Positions 1 to 12,012 of a stretch of DNA of 64,000 bases are shown one piece after another. The stretch covers positions 226,492,961 to 226,556,960 of the forward strand of contig CP136066.1 in NCBI GenBank assembly GCA_032622095.1, read 5' to 3'. The notes beneath the pieces are model-generated. The model was not told where the DNA came from. It saw only the letters and a list, made by a program, of their open reading frames with translations, and did not search any database. The DNA is from Siphonodentalium dalli. Lineage: Eukaryota; Mollusca; Scaphopoda; Gadilida; Siphonodentaliidae. How positions within the stretch are numbered: position 1 is the stretch's first letter; the number at the start of each line of letters is the position of its first letter. The position numbers and the translations under genes are program-made.

Positions 1-91
1 TTGTATGGTGTTATTGAGACAGACCGAAGAGATTTTAGGCTGTTGGAGCTTTATTTGGGCGTTTTTGGCGTTTTGTTGGGTAAAGGGTTAA
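1..91. mobile_element. family A TTAA MITE, 3' end only
   Basis: The right end of family A is cut by the window start. TTGTATGGTGTTATTGAGAC through TTGTTGGGTAAAGGGTTAA matches the right ends at 47760-47850 and 59636-59733. It ends in TTAA at 88-91. Confidence 0.85.
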
Positions 92-240
92 TGCGTATTA
101 AGTTATATACACATGATAGCGTTGCGCACCAGGGGACCTGTGGCAATCTCAAGTTAGCAAGGTATGTTTTGCAGGCATTTCGTCATAGAAAATTAAATGG
201 CGCCATTTCTTGTAGAAAATTCTCTGTTGCCAGAATATGA

Positions 241-360
241 ACGGAAACATGCATATAACATGCACCTTTACCGAAGCTAACGGTATGATAAGTAAAATAT
301 CTGTAGTTCCACATGTATAGCGATGCTACTGACATTTAATTGCCTTCAAATATACATGTA
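241..360. repeat. dispersed repeat, second copy near 7670-7785
   Basis: Blocks such as 'gtagttccacatgta' with 'gatgctac', and 'taacggtatgataagtaaa', match 'atagttccacatgta' and 'taacgcaatgagaagtaaa' near 7680-7760, moderately diverged. No termini could be defined. Confidence 0.5.
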
Positions 361-372
361 CACACGTTGGGG

Positions 373-1030
373 AATCACGTGGTTTCTAGTTGATGAGTAT
401 CACGCATTCAAAATCGCCGAGGCGATCGCAAACGCGACCAGACATGAGGAAAAAGGTAATAAATAGAGAATCACACATGAGTTTCTATTTTATACGGAAT
501 TTATCAACCGAGTTCATTAAATTCGATTTGAGCCGAAGTTTACCGAGGCTCAAATAGGATGAGTGTGAGCTACGTTTTATCACATGATCAAATAAACGCG
601 AATTTATCATCGAAAACAACAATCATAAACTGCAGCCATCTCAATTCATTTAAAGAACTGCGTGACGTCATCGCACGCACTGATATTAAACGTGTGTCTT
701 ACCGATAATTATGAAACTGCTTTTATGGGCAAATTATGTGATAAACTATAGGATATCTATCTATTACATAGTTTTTTGGCAGCTACTAGCATATGCTATA
801 ATATTATGCTATTTTTCAAACAAGCATATACCTCCAAACTCAAAGTTGTTTGTGCTAACATTCTGACCAAAGTTGTCAGTCGAAGGATTCTCCTAGATGT
901 GTACTACTCGTATACCTCCGACTGGCAGCTTTGGTCAGAATGTTATAGAAAACTGCTGAGCATTTCCGAACAAATAAGGTATCAACTTGTTTTAAAAATA
1001 AACTAGCATATGCTCGTAACAGTCAAAAAA
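373..1030 (+). mobile_element. family O MITE, interrupted by a nested repeat, right end lost
   Basis: The left end ATCACGTGGTTTCTAGTTGA and the interior at 774-1015 match the complete copy at 62214-62686. Between about 464 and 755 another dispersed repeat (also at 14713-14935) has been inserted. A TTCTAACATTCTGACC / GGTCAGAATGTTATAG pair inside forms a stem. Confidence 0.7.
464..755. mobile_element. nested repeat, second copy at 14713-14935
   Basis: CACATGAGTTTCTATTTTAT, 'acggaatttatcaaccgagt', TTTACCGAGGCTCAAATAG and 'catcgaaaacaacaatcata' occur in the same order at 14713-14935. Its boundaries here are inferred from the gap it makes in the family O copy. Confidence 0.65.
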
Positions 1031-1149
1031 AATTGTTTATAATAATTTTTTTTTTAATATTTTATTATATATTTATTATTATTATTATTTTTTTTTTTTT
1101 AAATTGAGCAAGGAATTCAATCTAATTTTTTTTTTTGGAGTGAATATAT

Positions 1150-1495
1150 TTGTTCGAAAAAGGGCCATAACTCAGTTAAAAAATATTCGGATCAAACCCA
1201 TATTCGAACTTGATCTGTATTTTGGGCTGAGAAACTCACATACCAAATTTGGTTGCGATCAGATAGAAAATGTTTCAGTTATCGCATTATGCGTAAAGTG
1301 TCTACGGACGGACAGACAAACAGACGGACGGGCGGTCAATACGGACGTTGACACTATGTTTACCATACTATGGTATGGGTAAACATAAACATGTTTGAGT
1401 TATCTCACCATGCGTAAAGTGTCTACCGGAAGGACGACGAATTGTCAATCCGGACATCGACAATATGTGTACCATACTATGGTATGGGTACACAT
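1150..1495 (+). repeat. interspersed tailed repeat 'gggccataactc' type, copy 1
   Basis: It has 'agggccataactcag', 'caaacccatattcgaac', 'cataccaaatttggttgcga', the tail of GGACGGACAGAC-type short repeats and a 'ccatactatggtatggg' palindrome at the end. I know this general repeat type from marine invertebrate genomes, especially molluscs. Confidence 0.7.
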
Positions 1496-1924
1496 TAAAA
1501 TAAAAATAAATTATTCAACCAATAGGGGCAGAGTGTGTCAAAATAAACCAATATAAAATGAGACATATCAGATGAAAGTATCAGGAATGTTGAGAAGTGT
1601 CATTTTTTAACTACAGAAATCCATGCAAGTGAATGAGGAGAAACCTGGAGATATACTAGAAGAACGATTCATTGAAAAATATAATGAGAACATCCCTACA
1701 AATGAACAATAGACTATTCCAATTAACACTTTTAGAACTGAATGGGAGAGTCCACTGAATCATGAATGGGTTACAGCTTCACTGCTATGTGGTATATGTG
1801 GCTAACACCAACTCTTATTCAATAAGATAACATTATCGCTTGTCTCTCTATTGCAGTTAAGCTTGTATTATTGATAATTAATAGTAAGCTACTTGGGTTG
1901 TCAAACCTCATATCTGTTCAATTC

Positions 1925-2310
1925 TTAGTTTAAAAAGGGTCATAACTCTGGTATAACAAATTGGATCTAACCCATATTCAAACTCGATCTGTCTTTTGAG
2001 TTGAGAAACTCACATACCAAAATTTGGTTCCTATCAGATGAAAAATGGTTGATTTATCGAAGCATGTGTGAATTCTATGTCAAAGGGCCATAACTCCATT
2101 TAAAAAAATAAGATCAAACCCCATATTCGAACTCGATCTGTATGTTGTGCTGAGAAACCCATATACAAAATTTGGTTCCGATCGGATAGAACATGTTTGA
2201 GTTATCGCATTATGCGTCAACGGACAGACAGACGGACGAACGACGAGTGGTCGATCCGGACGTCGACACTATGTGTAGCATACTATGGTATGGGTACACA
2301 TAAAAATGGT
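1925..2310 (+). repeat. interspersed tailed repeat 'gggccataactc' type, copy 2
   Basis: It has two successive head segments (1930-2060 and 2085-2210), then the ACGGACAGACAGACGG tail and the same terminal CATACTATGGTATGGGTAC palindrome as copy 1. Confidence 0.7.
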
Positions 2311-2711
2311 GACTCGAAATTTAAATGGGCCTTTAAATGTTACTGTGAGGAACAATTCGACATTACAAATGCTGCTTCACAATATTTGGACTTTCTCAGT
2401 ATCTGAATTTTCAATAGTTTTTATGTATAAGAAAAGTATAATATCTCGGTGACCGAATATCGATATTTTCTTAATTGACGTGCTGACAATGCAGGCGAAT
2501 ATGTGAACGTCTATCAGCGCGCCATTCGTATAATTGAATGGTCAATCAGAGGGAAAACGTTGACACCTGATGTATTCATGATCTATAAGATGTCAGCATG
2601 TGGTTTTTACTTTTATTCAAGGCACATCTAGAAAGGCGGCATGGACTTCGCGGTATCATAAGTTCATAAGTTACCCCCGTATCCTTTGGCGAATATATTA
2701 TTGGTTGCTGA
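2311..2711. other. no recognisable feature
   Basis: I see no ORF, repeat or inverted repeat with a partner elsewhere in the window. Confidence 0.5.
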
Positions 2712-2958
2712 CAAGCCTTGAAATAGTGTGTCTGTCATTTGCAGAATGAGGTCCCCAGAGGGTGAATTTAGTGCTGATACCCCGGGCTAGCATCACCAAA
2801 TTCACCCTCTGGGGACCTCATTCTGCTTACACCTCAGCAGAATGAGGTTCCCAGAGGGTGAATTTGGTGATTCTAGCCCGCTATGCGGGGTATCATCACT
2901 AAATTCACCCTCCGTGGACCTTATTCTGCAAATGACAGACACACTATTTCAAGGCTTG
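2712..2958. mobile_element. family C foldback element with 8-bp target duplication
   Basis: The ends are CAAGCCTTGAAATAG and CTATTTCAAGGCTTG. Each arm contains GCAGAATGAGGTCCCCAGAG and GGTGAATTT in inverted orientation. Flanking GTTGCTGA on both sides (2704-2711 and 2959-2966) is a likely target duplication. The element is a doubled hairpin with internal deletion compared with the long copies at 51222-51655 and 59781-60200. Confidence 0.8.
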
Positions 2959-3097
2959 GTTGCTGATATAGAATTAATTTGTCGTTTGACAACCCCACCC
3001 CCCCCCCCCTTACCACCGTATGAAGTCGTAGAAGTTGGTAGATGCTCAAAGGCCTACTTAATTTTCGAACCCCCAGATTACATTATATAAAATACTA

Positions 3098-3846
3098 GAA
3101 GGTGACCCGACTTCGTCCGGGCTTTGACCTTGAATTGACCATTTTGAAGGTCAAGGTCAGGTGGGGTCACGATTTGACCCGTCCAAAACACTGCCCGGAC
3201 AAAAGTACCCGACAAAAGTACCTGTCGAAATCCATCCGGTTTTACCCGATTTGACCTTGAATTGATGATTTTGAAGATCAAGGTCAGGTCGGGCTCACGA
3301 CTCGACCCGTCCAAAACACCCAGTGGACAAAAGTTACCCCACGTATCAAATATCGTCGAAATCCCATCAAAATTCGCGATTTGACCTTGAATTGACCCGA
3401 TTTCAAGGTCAAGGTCACGTCGCACTGGCAAATGAATAGGCTTATGAGAGACTGCCCATACGAAAGTATCCCTAGACACTAATTTTCATCGAAATCCCGT
3501 GATATTTGGGCGTTTGACCTTGAAATGACCCGATTTCAAGGTCAAGGTCACGTCGCAAGGCAAATTAACAGGCCCATGCCACTCCACGGCCGAAAGTACC
3601 CCCACATACCAAGTTTCATCGAAATCCCGTGATACTCGGGCGTTTGACCTTGAAATGACCCGATTTCAAGGTCAAGGTCACGTCGCACGGGCAAATTAAC
3701 AGGCCCATGTCACTCCACGGCCGAAAGTACCCCCACGTACCAAGTTTCATCGAAATCGGTTCGGTCGTTTTCGAGTCCATCGCGAACAGACAGACACACA
3801 CACACATGCACACAGACAGACAGATCTTCCAAAATATATAATAGAC
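3098..3846 (+). repeat. tailed repeat 'cccgacttcgtccggg' with internal tandem units, copy 1
   Basis: It starts with GTGACCCGACTTCGTCCGGG. It contains tandem units of about 130 bp with TTTGACCTTGAA and TTCAAGGTCAAGGTCACGTC, then 'ccaagtttcatcgaaatc', a CA/GACA-rich simple tail and AAAATATATAATAGACTAG. ORFs over it are shadows of the tandem units. Copies lie at 4705-5325, 35640-36150 and (inverted) 53280-53896. Confidence 0.75.
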
Positions 3847-4215
3847 TAGCAGGTTAGCCCGCCACTGGCGGCATTCGTCTCATGTCTTTGTTTCAGAAAC
3901 ATGACATTTTTTTAATTTAACCAAATTTCAAGTCGATATCTCCACCCGTTTCCGACATCTGGTCTGCGCATGCGCGAAGCTTGCGTCGCACGGGCTCGGC
4001 GACCCGATAAAATTCGTACCCGGGGCAAGATACATTCACATACCAAATTTCAAGTCGATAGCTCCACCGGTTTCCGAGATCTCGTCTGCGCATGCGCGAA
4101 GCTGGCGTCGCACGGACTCGGCCACCCGATAAAATTTGTATCCGGGGCAAGATACATTCACATAGCAAATTTCAAGTCGATAGCTCCACCCGTTTGCGAG
4201 ATAACGCATTCTTTG
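3847..4215. repeat. tandem repeat, about 124-bp unit, 2-3 copies
   Basis: CAAATTTCAAGTCGATA recurs at about 3924, 4047 and 4168. Between the copies lie TGCGCATGCGCGAAGCT, GACCCGATAAAATTCGTA-type sequence and GGGGCAAGATACATTCACAT. It directly follows the tailed repeat and may be a related family. Confidence 0.7.
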
Positions 4216-4441
4216 TTTTTCAATGAGTTAATTCATGGTACCGTCCTCCCCGTCCTAAACTTCAGAGCGGACAGTCAATTAATCCCGTCGTGAAATCCCT
4301 CTGCATAATATTTCGAGCTCTTAGATCAATTCTGCCTTTTTAGTTGCATTTCGTCCGCATCCGTATTTCGGACGCATGGGGTCAGTCGTTTAGCCACGTC
4401 CATTGGAATCCGCATCGGACGCATGGGGTATCGTTTATTGC

Positions 4442-4496
4442 AATAAAGAGCGTTAATTGTTAAAACCTCCGTATAAGGTATAGATAAAGAGCGTTA
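4442..4496 (+). repeat. two copies of the AATAAAGAGCGTT motif
   Basis: AATAAAGAGCGTT at 4442-4454 and ATAAAGAGCGTT at 4484-4495 are about 41 bases apart in the same orientation. The surrounding 4216-4704 shows no other recognisable feature. Confidence 0.8.
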
Positions 4497-4704
4497 TTGC
4501 CTTAACCCCCCGCCGTGCCTTTGCGGTGATTTGGGAGTGGATAAAGGGTGCTCAGAGCTTATCGAAAACACGACTACGGCGGTGTCGGTGTGATTTTACA
4601 CTTACATACGAAATTTGATCTCAATCTGTACACGCGTTTTGGATTCTATGAAGTACACACACACACACATACACACATATATACGAAGTCTCAAAATATA
4701 TAGT

Positions 4705-5325
4705 ATAGACTAGAAGGTGACCCGACTTCGTCCGGGCTTTGACCTCGAATTGTCCATTTTGAAGGTCAAGGTCAAGTGGGGTCACGATTTGACCAGTCCA
4801 AAAACACTGCCCGGACAAAAGTACCCGACAAACGTGCCCGTCGAAATCCATCCGGTTTTACCCGATTTGACCTTGAATTGATCATTTTGAAGGTCAAGGT
4901 CTGCTCGGGGTCACGATTGGACCCGTCCAAAACAATCAGTGGACAAAACTAACCCCACGTATCAAATTTCGTCGAAATCCCATCAAAATTGGCGATTTGA
5001 CCTTGAAGTTACCCGATTTCAAGGTCAAGGTCACGTCGCACGGGCAAATGAATATGCTTATGAGACTCGCCATAAGAAAGTACCCCCACATACCAAGTTT
5101 CATCGAAATCCCCTGATATTCGGGCGTTTGACCTTGAAATGATCCGATTTCAATGTCAAGGTCACGTCGCACGGACAAATAAATATGCCTATGTTCGTCC
5201 CCGGCCGAAAATACCCCCACATACCAAGATTCATCGAAATCGGCAGGGGCCATTTTCGAGTCCATCGATTACACACAAACACACAGATACACACACACAC
5301 AGATCTTTCAAAATATATAATAGAT
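4705..5325 (+). repeat. tailed repeat 'cccgacttcgtccggg', copy 2
   Basis: It has the same head (GTGACCCGACTTCGTCCGGG), the same TTTGACCTTGAA / AAGGTCAAGGTC units and the ACACACA tail with AAAATATATAATAGAT as the copy at 3098. A family D MITE follows. Confidence 0.75.
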
Positions 5326-5343
5326 ATGCCATATTATATACCA

Positions 5344-5751
5344 TCGAACCCCCAGATCACATTATATAAAATATATGCCATATTATATGCCATTTGAAAG
5401 AGAAAGCTCCAAAACATTGTATTATCAACTTACCCGGTGTAATAAACTGTGAACATGTTGTTTTGTTGAGATACCAACTTGGTGTTCTATGCTCAAATTT
5501 AAATATTTTCAATGAAAAATACATTCTAGTTTGAATTATGTTGCATTCTGGGACCCATAACGGGGGAAATCTTTCTATGATTTCATCTGTTTTCTATTTC
5601 TCAACGGGCATCTTCTGAGACACAGCTGTTTCAAATGGTGATAAATTATAGTATTTTAATCATATATTATGGCATAGATTATTACTGAAACCGTATATCA
5701 AGACACTGTAAAAAAAATAATCGGTGACTCTGAAATTAAACGGGCCTTTAA
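5344..5751 (+). mobile_element. family D TTAA MITE, left end truncated
   Basis: It contains the family D order: GAACCCCCAGAT, 'tttgaaagagaaagctcc', GGTGTAATAAACTGTGAACA, 'gcattctgggacccataac' and 'gggcatcttctgagacac'. The right end is AATTAAACGGGCCTTTAA. Its terminal TTAA (5748-5751) is also the first TTAA of the next element. Confidence 0.8.
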
Positions 5752-6000
5752 CCCTTTCAGTGCCAAGTCCGTTTTTTGTATCAACCCATATTTCCTTGAT
5801 CATTTTTTCAAATTTATTGATTATAATAATGTGATACATTGATGGAAAGAGCTCTAAGAGCTAAGGTTAAATGTGGAACATGACGTATATAATGTGATCT
5901 GGGTATTCGAATATTAAGTGGGTCTTTAAGTTACTTTGTGTGCGATTTTGCTTGGGAGCTTACAATCATAGCATTTTTTCCGGGTAATTAATTTAATGTT
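5748..6000. mobile_element. family L TTAA MITE, left part
   Basis: TTAACCCTTTCAGTGCCAAG and 'gtatcaacccatat' match the inverted right end of the complete family L copy at 43368-43768. The right end is not found, so the limit is approximate. It shares its TTAA with the preceding D element. Confidence 0.6.
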
Positions 6001-6138
6001 AATTGCGATATCGACTCACTAAAGTCACAAAAAGCATACCCTACTGTGAAGAAGAGTATTGAGGAACAAGTATCAATAAAGATGTATATTCTCTGCTTTA
6101 TTTGTGCAATGTTATAAAGTTCCCTGTCAGAATGGGTA

Positions 6139-6538
6139 TTAACCCTTTACCCAACAAACCGGCCAAAACCGGCCAAATAAAGCTTCAACAGCCTAAAATA
6201 TCTTCGGTCTGTCTCAATAGAACCATACAAATATGGATATCATTGGAACCGGCTCATTGACCACATTGTGATGGTTACAGTTATGCCCTGTGCCAATGCA
6301 TTCTCTTATATATGCGAGTCGACCATAGGTCGCCTCGCATATATAAGAGAATGCATTGGCCTAAAAAAAATCTTTTTTTAACACTTTTCACCATTTTTTC
6401 TTACATTCTTTAACAATTTTATAATTTTTAATGTGTTAAGCCAATGCATTCTCTTATATATGCGAGGCGACCTATGGTCGACTCGCATATATAAGAGAAT
6501 GCATTGGCACAGGGCCCTTCTGTTGGGTAAAGGGTTAA
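6139..6538. mobile_element. family A TTAA MITE with two internal hairpins
   Basis: It is a 400-bp element with TTAA at both ends and TIR TTAACCCTTTACCCAACA. Inside are two near-perfect hairpins (6293-6362 and 6442-6512) built on CCAATGCATTCTCTTATATA, in inverted orientation around a T/A-rich centre. TTAA targets and CCCTTT-type ends are those of piggyBac-like elements; there is no transposase. Copies lie at 13410, 47451 and 59334. Confidence 0.9.
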
Positions 6539-6950
6539 GAGGGAGGAGGTGCAATGGCAACATTTAAATGGGGAATTCAGTGTTAATTTTTTAAAGAAAA
6601 GATTACTCAATATTTACAAAAAGTATAGTAATGAATGATTTGTGTCTTGTTGGAATGTTTGAGCATATATCTAGTGACAACAGATTTTTAATTTTATGTT
6701 TTGTTTTGTGACATTTGATGAAAATACTATAAACAATGATAAACATAGTGACCTACTTTTTAATAATGTCCAATAATATCCAACCTGAGATGAAAATCAA
6801 AATTCCGCTTCGAGTTGTCACTAGAGAAGTCTTCAAACTTTCCAAAAAGGTATGATATGATCACCTGCGCTTTGCAAGGTTTGATCAATCTTTTTTTTTA
6901 AATAACACTGAATTCCCCATTCAAATGTTGCCACTTTACCTCCCTCTTAA
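6535..6950. mobile_element. family R TTAA MITE
   Basis: The left end TTAAGAGGGAGGAGGTGCAA and the right end TACCTCCCTCTTAA are inverted, with the homology extending about 50 bases (GGGGAATTCAGTGTTA against TAACACTGAATTCCCC). The left TTAA (6535-6538) is the right TTAA of the family A copy. Confidence 0.8.
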
Positions 6951-6969
6951 TGAACATCAACAAGTTCCA

Positions 6970-7380
6970 TGTAGGTGTAATATGTTACCTACAGGCTTAG
7001 CTAGAGTAGAGATTCGTGACATGGACCATCGACCTATATATATGACGCGATTATATATACAACAATTCATATATATGAAAAAAGTTTCCAATTCCCCAGC
7101 TGGGTCTTTGATAATGATACATGATGCATACATCGAATCACTTGAAAATGTGTCGATATCATTATGCAATGACTTACATGGTAAATATGGTGTTGATATT
7201 TCAAATCGTAGGACACTTCAAGGAATTCAAGAAAAGGAGCTTGTGAGAAAATTGAAAACGGAACATTTAAAACGATTTTACAACATAAACTCTTCCGAAA
7301 ATAAACCGACGGCTGGTAATAAGAGAAGAACGTATAGGTTGTTTAAAACCAGGTACGAAATGGAGTCATACGACATAAAA
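6970..7380 (+). pseudogene. ORF fragment, possibly the C-terminal tail of a LINE polyprotein
   Basis: A frame of 152 codons is open from 6925 to 7383. I do not recognise the first part (LIMIHDAYIESLENVSISLC). The end, KRRTYRLFKTRYEMESY, resembles the K-LRTY-LFK-x-E-Y pattern that I associate with retroelement protein tails. The frame starts inside the right end of MITE R and stops inside a truncated MITE B, so it is a remnant between insertions. The assignment is weak. Confidence 0.35.
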
Positions 7381-7660
7381 TAAAAAACATCCATTACCCT
7401 GCAGGGAGCCCCACACATATATAGAAGCATATAGAAGAGTGTGGTCTGCTCATGTTTGTCTGGGGATCTGTATGGGTGAAATTATAAAATTGTTAAAGAA
7501 TACAAGAAAAAAATATTAAAATTGTAAAAAATTGTTAGGCTAATGCATTCTCTTATATATGCGAGGCGACCTATGGTCGACTCGCATATATAAGAGAATG
7601 CATTGGCACAGGGTAAAAAAAATCCCGACTTACGACTGGATTTGATATGGCGGGTCACAT
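7371..7660. mobile_element. family B MITE, left half truncated
   Basis: It contains ATCCATTACCCTGCAGGGAG, 'cccacacatatatagaagc', one hairpin (7541-7611) and the right end AAAATCCCGACTTACGACTG then GATATGGCGGGTCACAT. A full copy lies at 34490-34932. Confidence 0.8.
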
Positions 7661-7858
7661 ATGGTGCCACGATATGAACACAATATAAGATGCATTTTTA
7701 CCAAAGGTAACGCAATGAGAAGTAAACTTTCGATAGTTCCACATGTAACGGTGCTAATAACATATGGCCTTAAATTACCTGTATAATTTATTTTTGCGAG
7801 ATAATTGCATGCTTTTTCAGGCAAATTTCAATAGCATCGATACTAGAACAACTACATA

Positions 7859-10800
7859 GTTTTTTACTTCTCGTGTATTTAGCTGTGGTACAGATTCATT
7901 TTATAAGCGTTTTTACTTCTCGTGTATTTAGCTGTGGTACAGATTCATTTTATAAGCGTTTTTACTTCTCGTGTATTTAGCCGTGGTACAGATGTATTTT
8001 ATAAGCGTTTTTACTTCTCGTGTATTTAGCTGTGGTACAGATTCATTTTATAAGCGTTTTTACTTCTCGTGTATTTAGCCGTGGTACAGATGTATTTTAT
8101 AAGCGTTTTTACTTCTCGTGTAGTTAGCTGTGGTACAGATTCATTTTATAAGCGTTTTTACTTCTCGTGTATTTAGCTGTGGTACAGATGCATTTTATAA
8201 GCGTTTTTACTTCTCGTGTATTTAGCTGTGGTACAGATGCATTTTATAAGCGTTTTTACTTCTCGTGTATTTAGCTGTGGTACAGATGCATTTTATAAGC
8301 GTTTTTACTTCTCGTGTATTTAGCTGTGGTACAGATGCATTTTATAAGCGTTTTTACTTCTCGTGTATTTAGCTGTGGTACAGATGCATTTTATAAGCGT
8401 TCTTACTTCTCGTGTATTTAGCCGTGGTACAGATGTATTTTATAAGCGTTTTTACTTCTCGTGTAGTTAGCTGTGGTACAGATTCGTTTTATAAGCGTTT
8501 TTACTTCTCGTGTATTTAGCTGTGGTACAGATGCATTTTATAAGCGTTTTTACTTCTCGTGTATTTAGCTGTGGTACAGATGCATTTTATAAGCGTTTTT
8601 ACTTCTCGTGTATTTAGCTGTGGTACAGATGCATTTTATAAGCGTTCTTACTTCTCGTGTATTTAGCTGTGGCACAGATGCATTTTATAAGCGTTTTTAC
8701 TTCTCGTGTATTTAGCTGTGGTACAGATTCATTTTATAAGCGTTCTTACTTCTCGTGTATTTAGCTGTGGTACAGATTCATTTTATAAGCGTTTTTACTT
8801 CTCGTGTATTTAGCTGTGGTACAGATGCATTTTATAAGCGTTTTTACTTCTCGTGTATTTAGCTGTGGTACAGATTCATTTTATAAGCGTTTTTACTTCT
8901 CGTGTATTTAGCTGTGGTACAGATGCATTTTATAAGCGTTTTTACTTCTCGTGTATTTAGCTGTGGTACAGATGCATTTTATAAGCGTTTTTACTTCTCG
9001 TGTATTTAGCTGTGGTACAGATGTATTTTAGAAGCGTTGTTACTTCTCGTGTATTTAGCTGTGGTACAGATGTATTTTAGAAGCGTTCTTACTTCTCGTG
9101 TATTTAGCTGTGGTACAGATTCATTTTATAAGCGTTGTTACTTCTCGTGTATTTAGCTGTGGTACAGATGTATTTTATAAGCGTTTTTACTTCTCGTTTA
9201 TTTAGCCGTGGTACAGATGCATTTTATAAGCGTTGTTACTTCTCGTGTATTTAGCTGTGGTACAGATGTATTTTATAAGCGTTTTTACTTCTCGTTTATT
9301 TAGCTGTGGTACAGATGCATTTTATAAGCGTTTTCACTTCTCGTGTATTTAGCCGTGGTACAGATGTATTTTATAAGCGTTTTTACTTCTCGTGTATTTA
9401 GCTGTGGTACAGATGTATTTTATAAGCGTTTTTACTTCTCGTGTATTTAGCTGTGGTACAGATTCATTTTATAAGCGTTTTTACTTCTCGTGTATTTAGC
9501 TGTGGTACAGATGTATTTTATAATTGTTTTTACTTCTCGTGTATTTAGCTGTGGTACACGTGGAGTTTATAAGCGTTTTTACTTCTCGTGTATTTAGCTG
9601 TGGTCCAGATGCATTTTATAAGCGTTTTTACTTCTCGTGTATTTAGCTGTGGTACAGATGTATTTTATAAGCGTTTTTACTTCTCGTGTATTTAGCTGTG
9701 GTACAGATGCATTTTATAAGCGTTCTTACTTCTTGTGTATTTAGCTGTGGTTCAGATGTATTTTATAAGCGTTTTTACTTCTCGTGTATTTAGCTGTGGT
9801 ACAGATGCATTTTATAAGCGTTTTACTTCTCGTGTATTTAGCTGTGGTACAGATACATTTTATAAGCGTTTTTACTTCTCGTGTATTTTGCTGTGGTACA
9901 CGTGTATTTTATAAGCGTTTTTACTTCTCGTGTATTTAGCTGTGGTACAGATGCATTTTATAAGCGTTTTTACTTCTCGTGTATTTAGCTGTGGTACAGA
10001 TGCATTTTATAAGCGTTTTTACTTCTCGTGTATTTAGCTGTGGTACAGATGTATTTTATAAGCGTTTTTACTTCTCGTGTATTTAGCTGTGGTACAGATG
10101 TATTTTATAAGCGTTTTTACTTCTCGTGTATTTAGCTGTGGTACAGATGCATTTTATAAGCGTTTTACTTCTCGTGTATTTAGCTGTGGTACAGGTGTAT
10201 TTTATAAGCGTTTTTACTTCTCGTGTATTTAGCTGTGGTACAGATTCATTTTATAAGCGTTTTTACTTCTCGTGTATTTAGCTGTGGTACAGATTAATTT
10301 TATAAGCGTTTTTACGTCTCGTGTATTTAGCTGTGGTACAGATGCATTTTATAAGCGTTTTTACTTCTCGTGTATTTAGCTGTTGTACAGATACATTTGA
10401 TAAGCGTTTTTACTTCTCGTTTATTTAGCTGTGGTACAGATGTATTTTATAAGCGTTTTTACTTCTCGTGTATTTAGCCGTGGTACAGATGCATTTTATA
10501 AGCGTTTTTACTTCTCGTTTATTTAGCTGTGGTACAGATGTATTTTATAAGCGTTTTTACTTCTCGTTTATTTAGCTGTGGTACATATGTATTTTATAAG
10601 CGTTTTTACTTCTCGTTTATTTAGCTGTGGTACAGATGTATTTTATAAGCGTTTTTACTTCTCGTGTATTTAGCTGTGGTACAGATGCATTTTATAAGCG
10701 TTTTTACTTCTCGTTTATTTAGCTGTGGTATAGATGTATTTTATAAGCGTTTTTATTTCCCGTGTATTTAGCTGTGGTACAGATTCATTTTATAAGCGTT

Positions 10801-11979
10801 TTTACTTCTCGTGTATTTAGCCGTGGTACAGATGTATTTTATAAGCGTTTTTACTTCTCGTGTATTTAGCTGTGGTACAGATGTATTTTATAAGCGTTTT
10901 TACTTCTCGTTTATTTAGCTGTGGTACAGATGTATTTTATAAGCGTTTTGACTTCTCGTGTATTTAGCTGTGGTACAGATGTATTTTATAAGCATTTTTA
11001 CTTCTCGTTTATTTAGCTGTGGTACAGATGCATTTTATAAGCGTTTTTACTTCTCGTGTATTTAGCTGTGGCACAGATGCATTTTATAAGCGTTTTTACT
11101 TCTCGTGTATTTAGCTGTGGTACAGATACATTTTATAAGCGTTTTTACTTCTCGTTTATTTAGCTGTGGTCCAGATGCATTTTATAAGCGTTTTTACTTC
11201 TCGTTTATTTAGCTGTGGTACAGATGTATTTTATAAGCGTTTTTACTTCTCGTGTATTTAGCTGTGGTACAGATGCATTTTATAAGCGTTTTTACTTCTC
11301 GTTTATTTAGCTGTGGTACAGATGTATTTTATAAGCGTTTTTACTTCTCGTTTATTTAGCTGTGGTACAGATGTATTTTATAAGCGTTTTTACTTCTCGT
11401 GTATTTAGCTGTGGTACAGATGCATTTTATAAGCGTTTTTACTTCTCGTGTATTTAGCTGTGGTACAGATGTATTTTATAAGCGTTTTTACTTCTCGTTT
11501 ATTTAGCTGTGGTACAGATGTATTTTATAAGCGTTTTGACTTCTCGTGTATTTAGCTGTGGTACAGATGTATTTTATAAGCGTTTTTACTTCTCGTTTAT
11601 TTAGCTGTGGTACAGATTCATTTTATAAGCGTTTTTACTTCTCGTGTATTTAGCTGTGGTATAGATGTATTTTATAAGCGTTTTTACTTCTCGTTTATTT
11701 AGCTGTGGTACAGATTCATTTTATAAGCGTTTTTACTTCTCGTGTATTTAGCTGTGGTATAGATGTATTTTATAAGCGTTTTTACTTCTCGTGTATTTAG
11801 CTGTGGTACAGATGTATTTTATAAGCGTTTTTATTTCCCGTGTATTTAGCTGTGGTATAGATGTATTTTATAAGCGTTTTTACTTCTCGTGTATTTAGCT
11901 GTGATACAGATGCATTTTATAAGCGTTTTTACTTCTCGTGTATTTAGCTGTGGTACAGATGTATTTTATAAGCGTTTTT
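7859..11979. repeat. 49-bp satellite-like array, about 84 copies
   Basis: The unit is TTTTTACTTCTCGTGTATTT followed by AGCTGTGGTACAGATGCATT and TTATAAGCG, 49 bp, tandem over 4.1 kb. Variants include GTGTATTTAG/GTTTATTTAG, GATGCAT/GATGTAT/GATTCAT, GCGTTTTT/GCGTTCTT/GCGTTGTT and AGCTGTGG/AGCCGTGG. The GTTTATTTAG type appears mainly after about 9190 and especially after 10420, so the array has local variant domains. Single-base length changes are rare (for example near 9825 and 10165). No frame stays open. The array ends abruptly in unique sequence before a (GAT)n tract. Confidence 0.97.
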
Positions 11980-12012
11980 GCAATCAGTTTCTGGCACATT
12001 GGACTGAATTGT

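Noticed and set aside
2842-3090. ORF with PEGEFGD motif, repeated at 47139, 55755 and 59797
   Set aside because: It is a translation of the family C inverted repeat, not a conserved protein.
3078-5300. ORFs on the minus strand with ICPCDVTLTLKS repeats
   Set aside because: They come from the AAGGTCAAGGTC tandem units of the tailed repeats. Copies at unrelated positions carry stops in every frame.
6378-6610. Small ORFs reading CQCILLYMRVDHRSP and similar, repeated throughout the window
   Set aside because: These are translations of the MITE hairpin core. The same residues appear from both strands because the DNA is palindromic.
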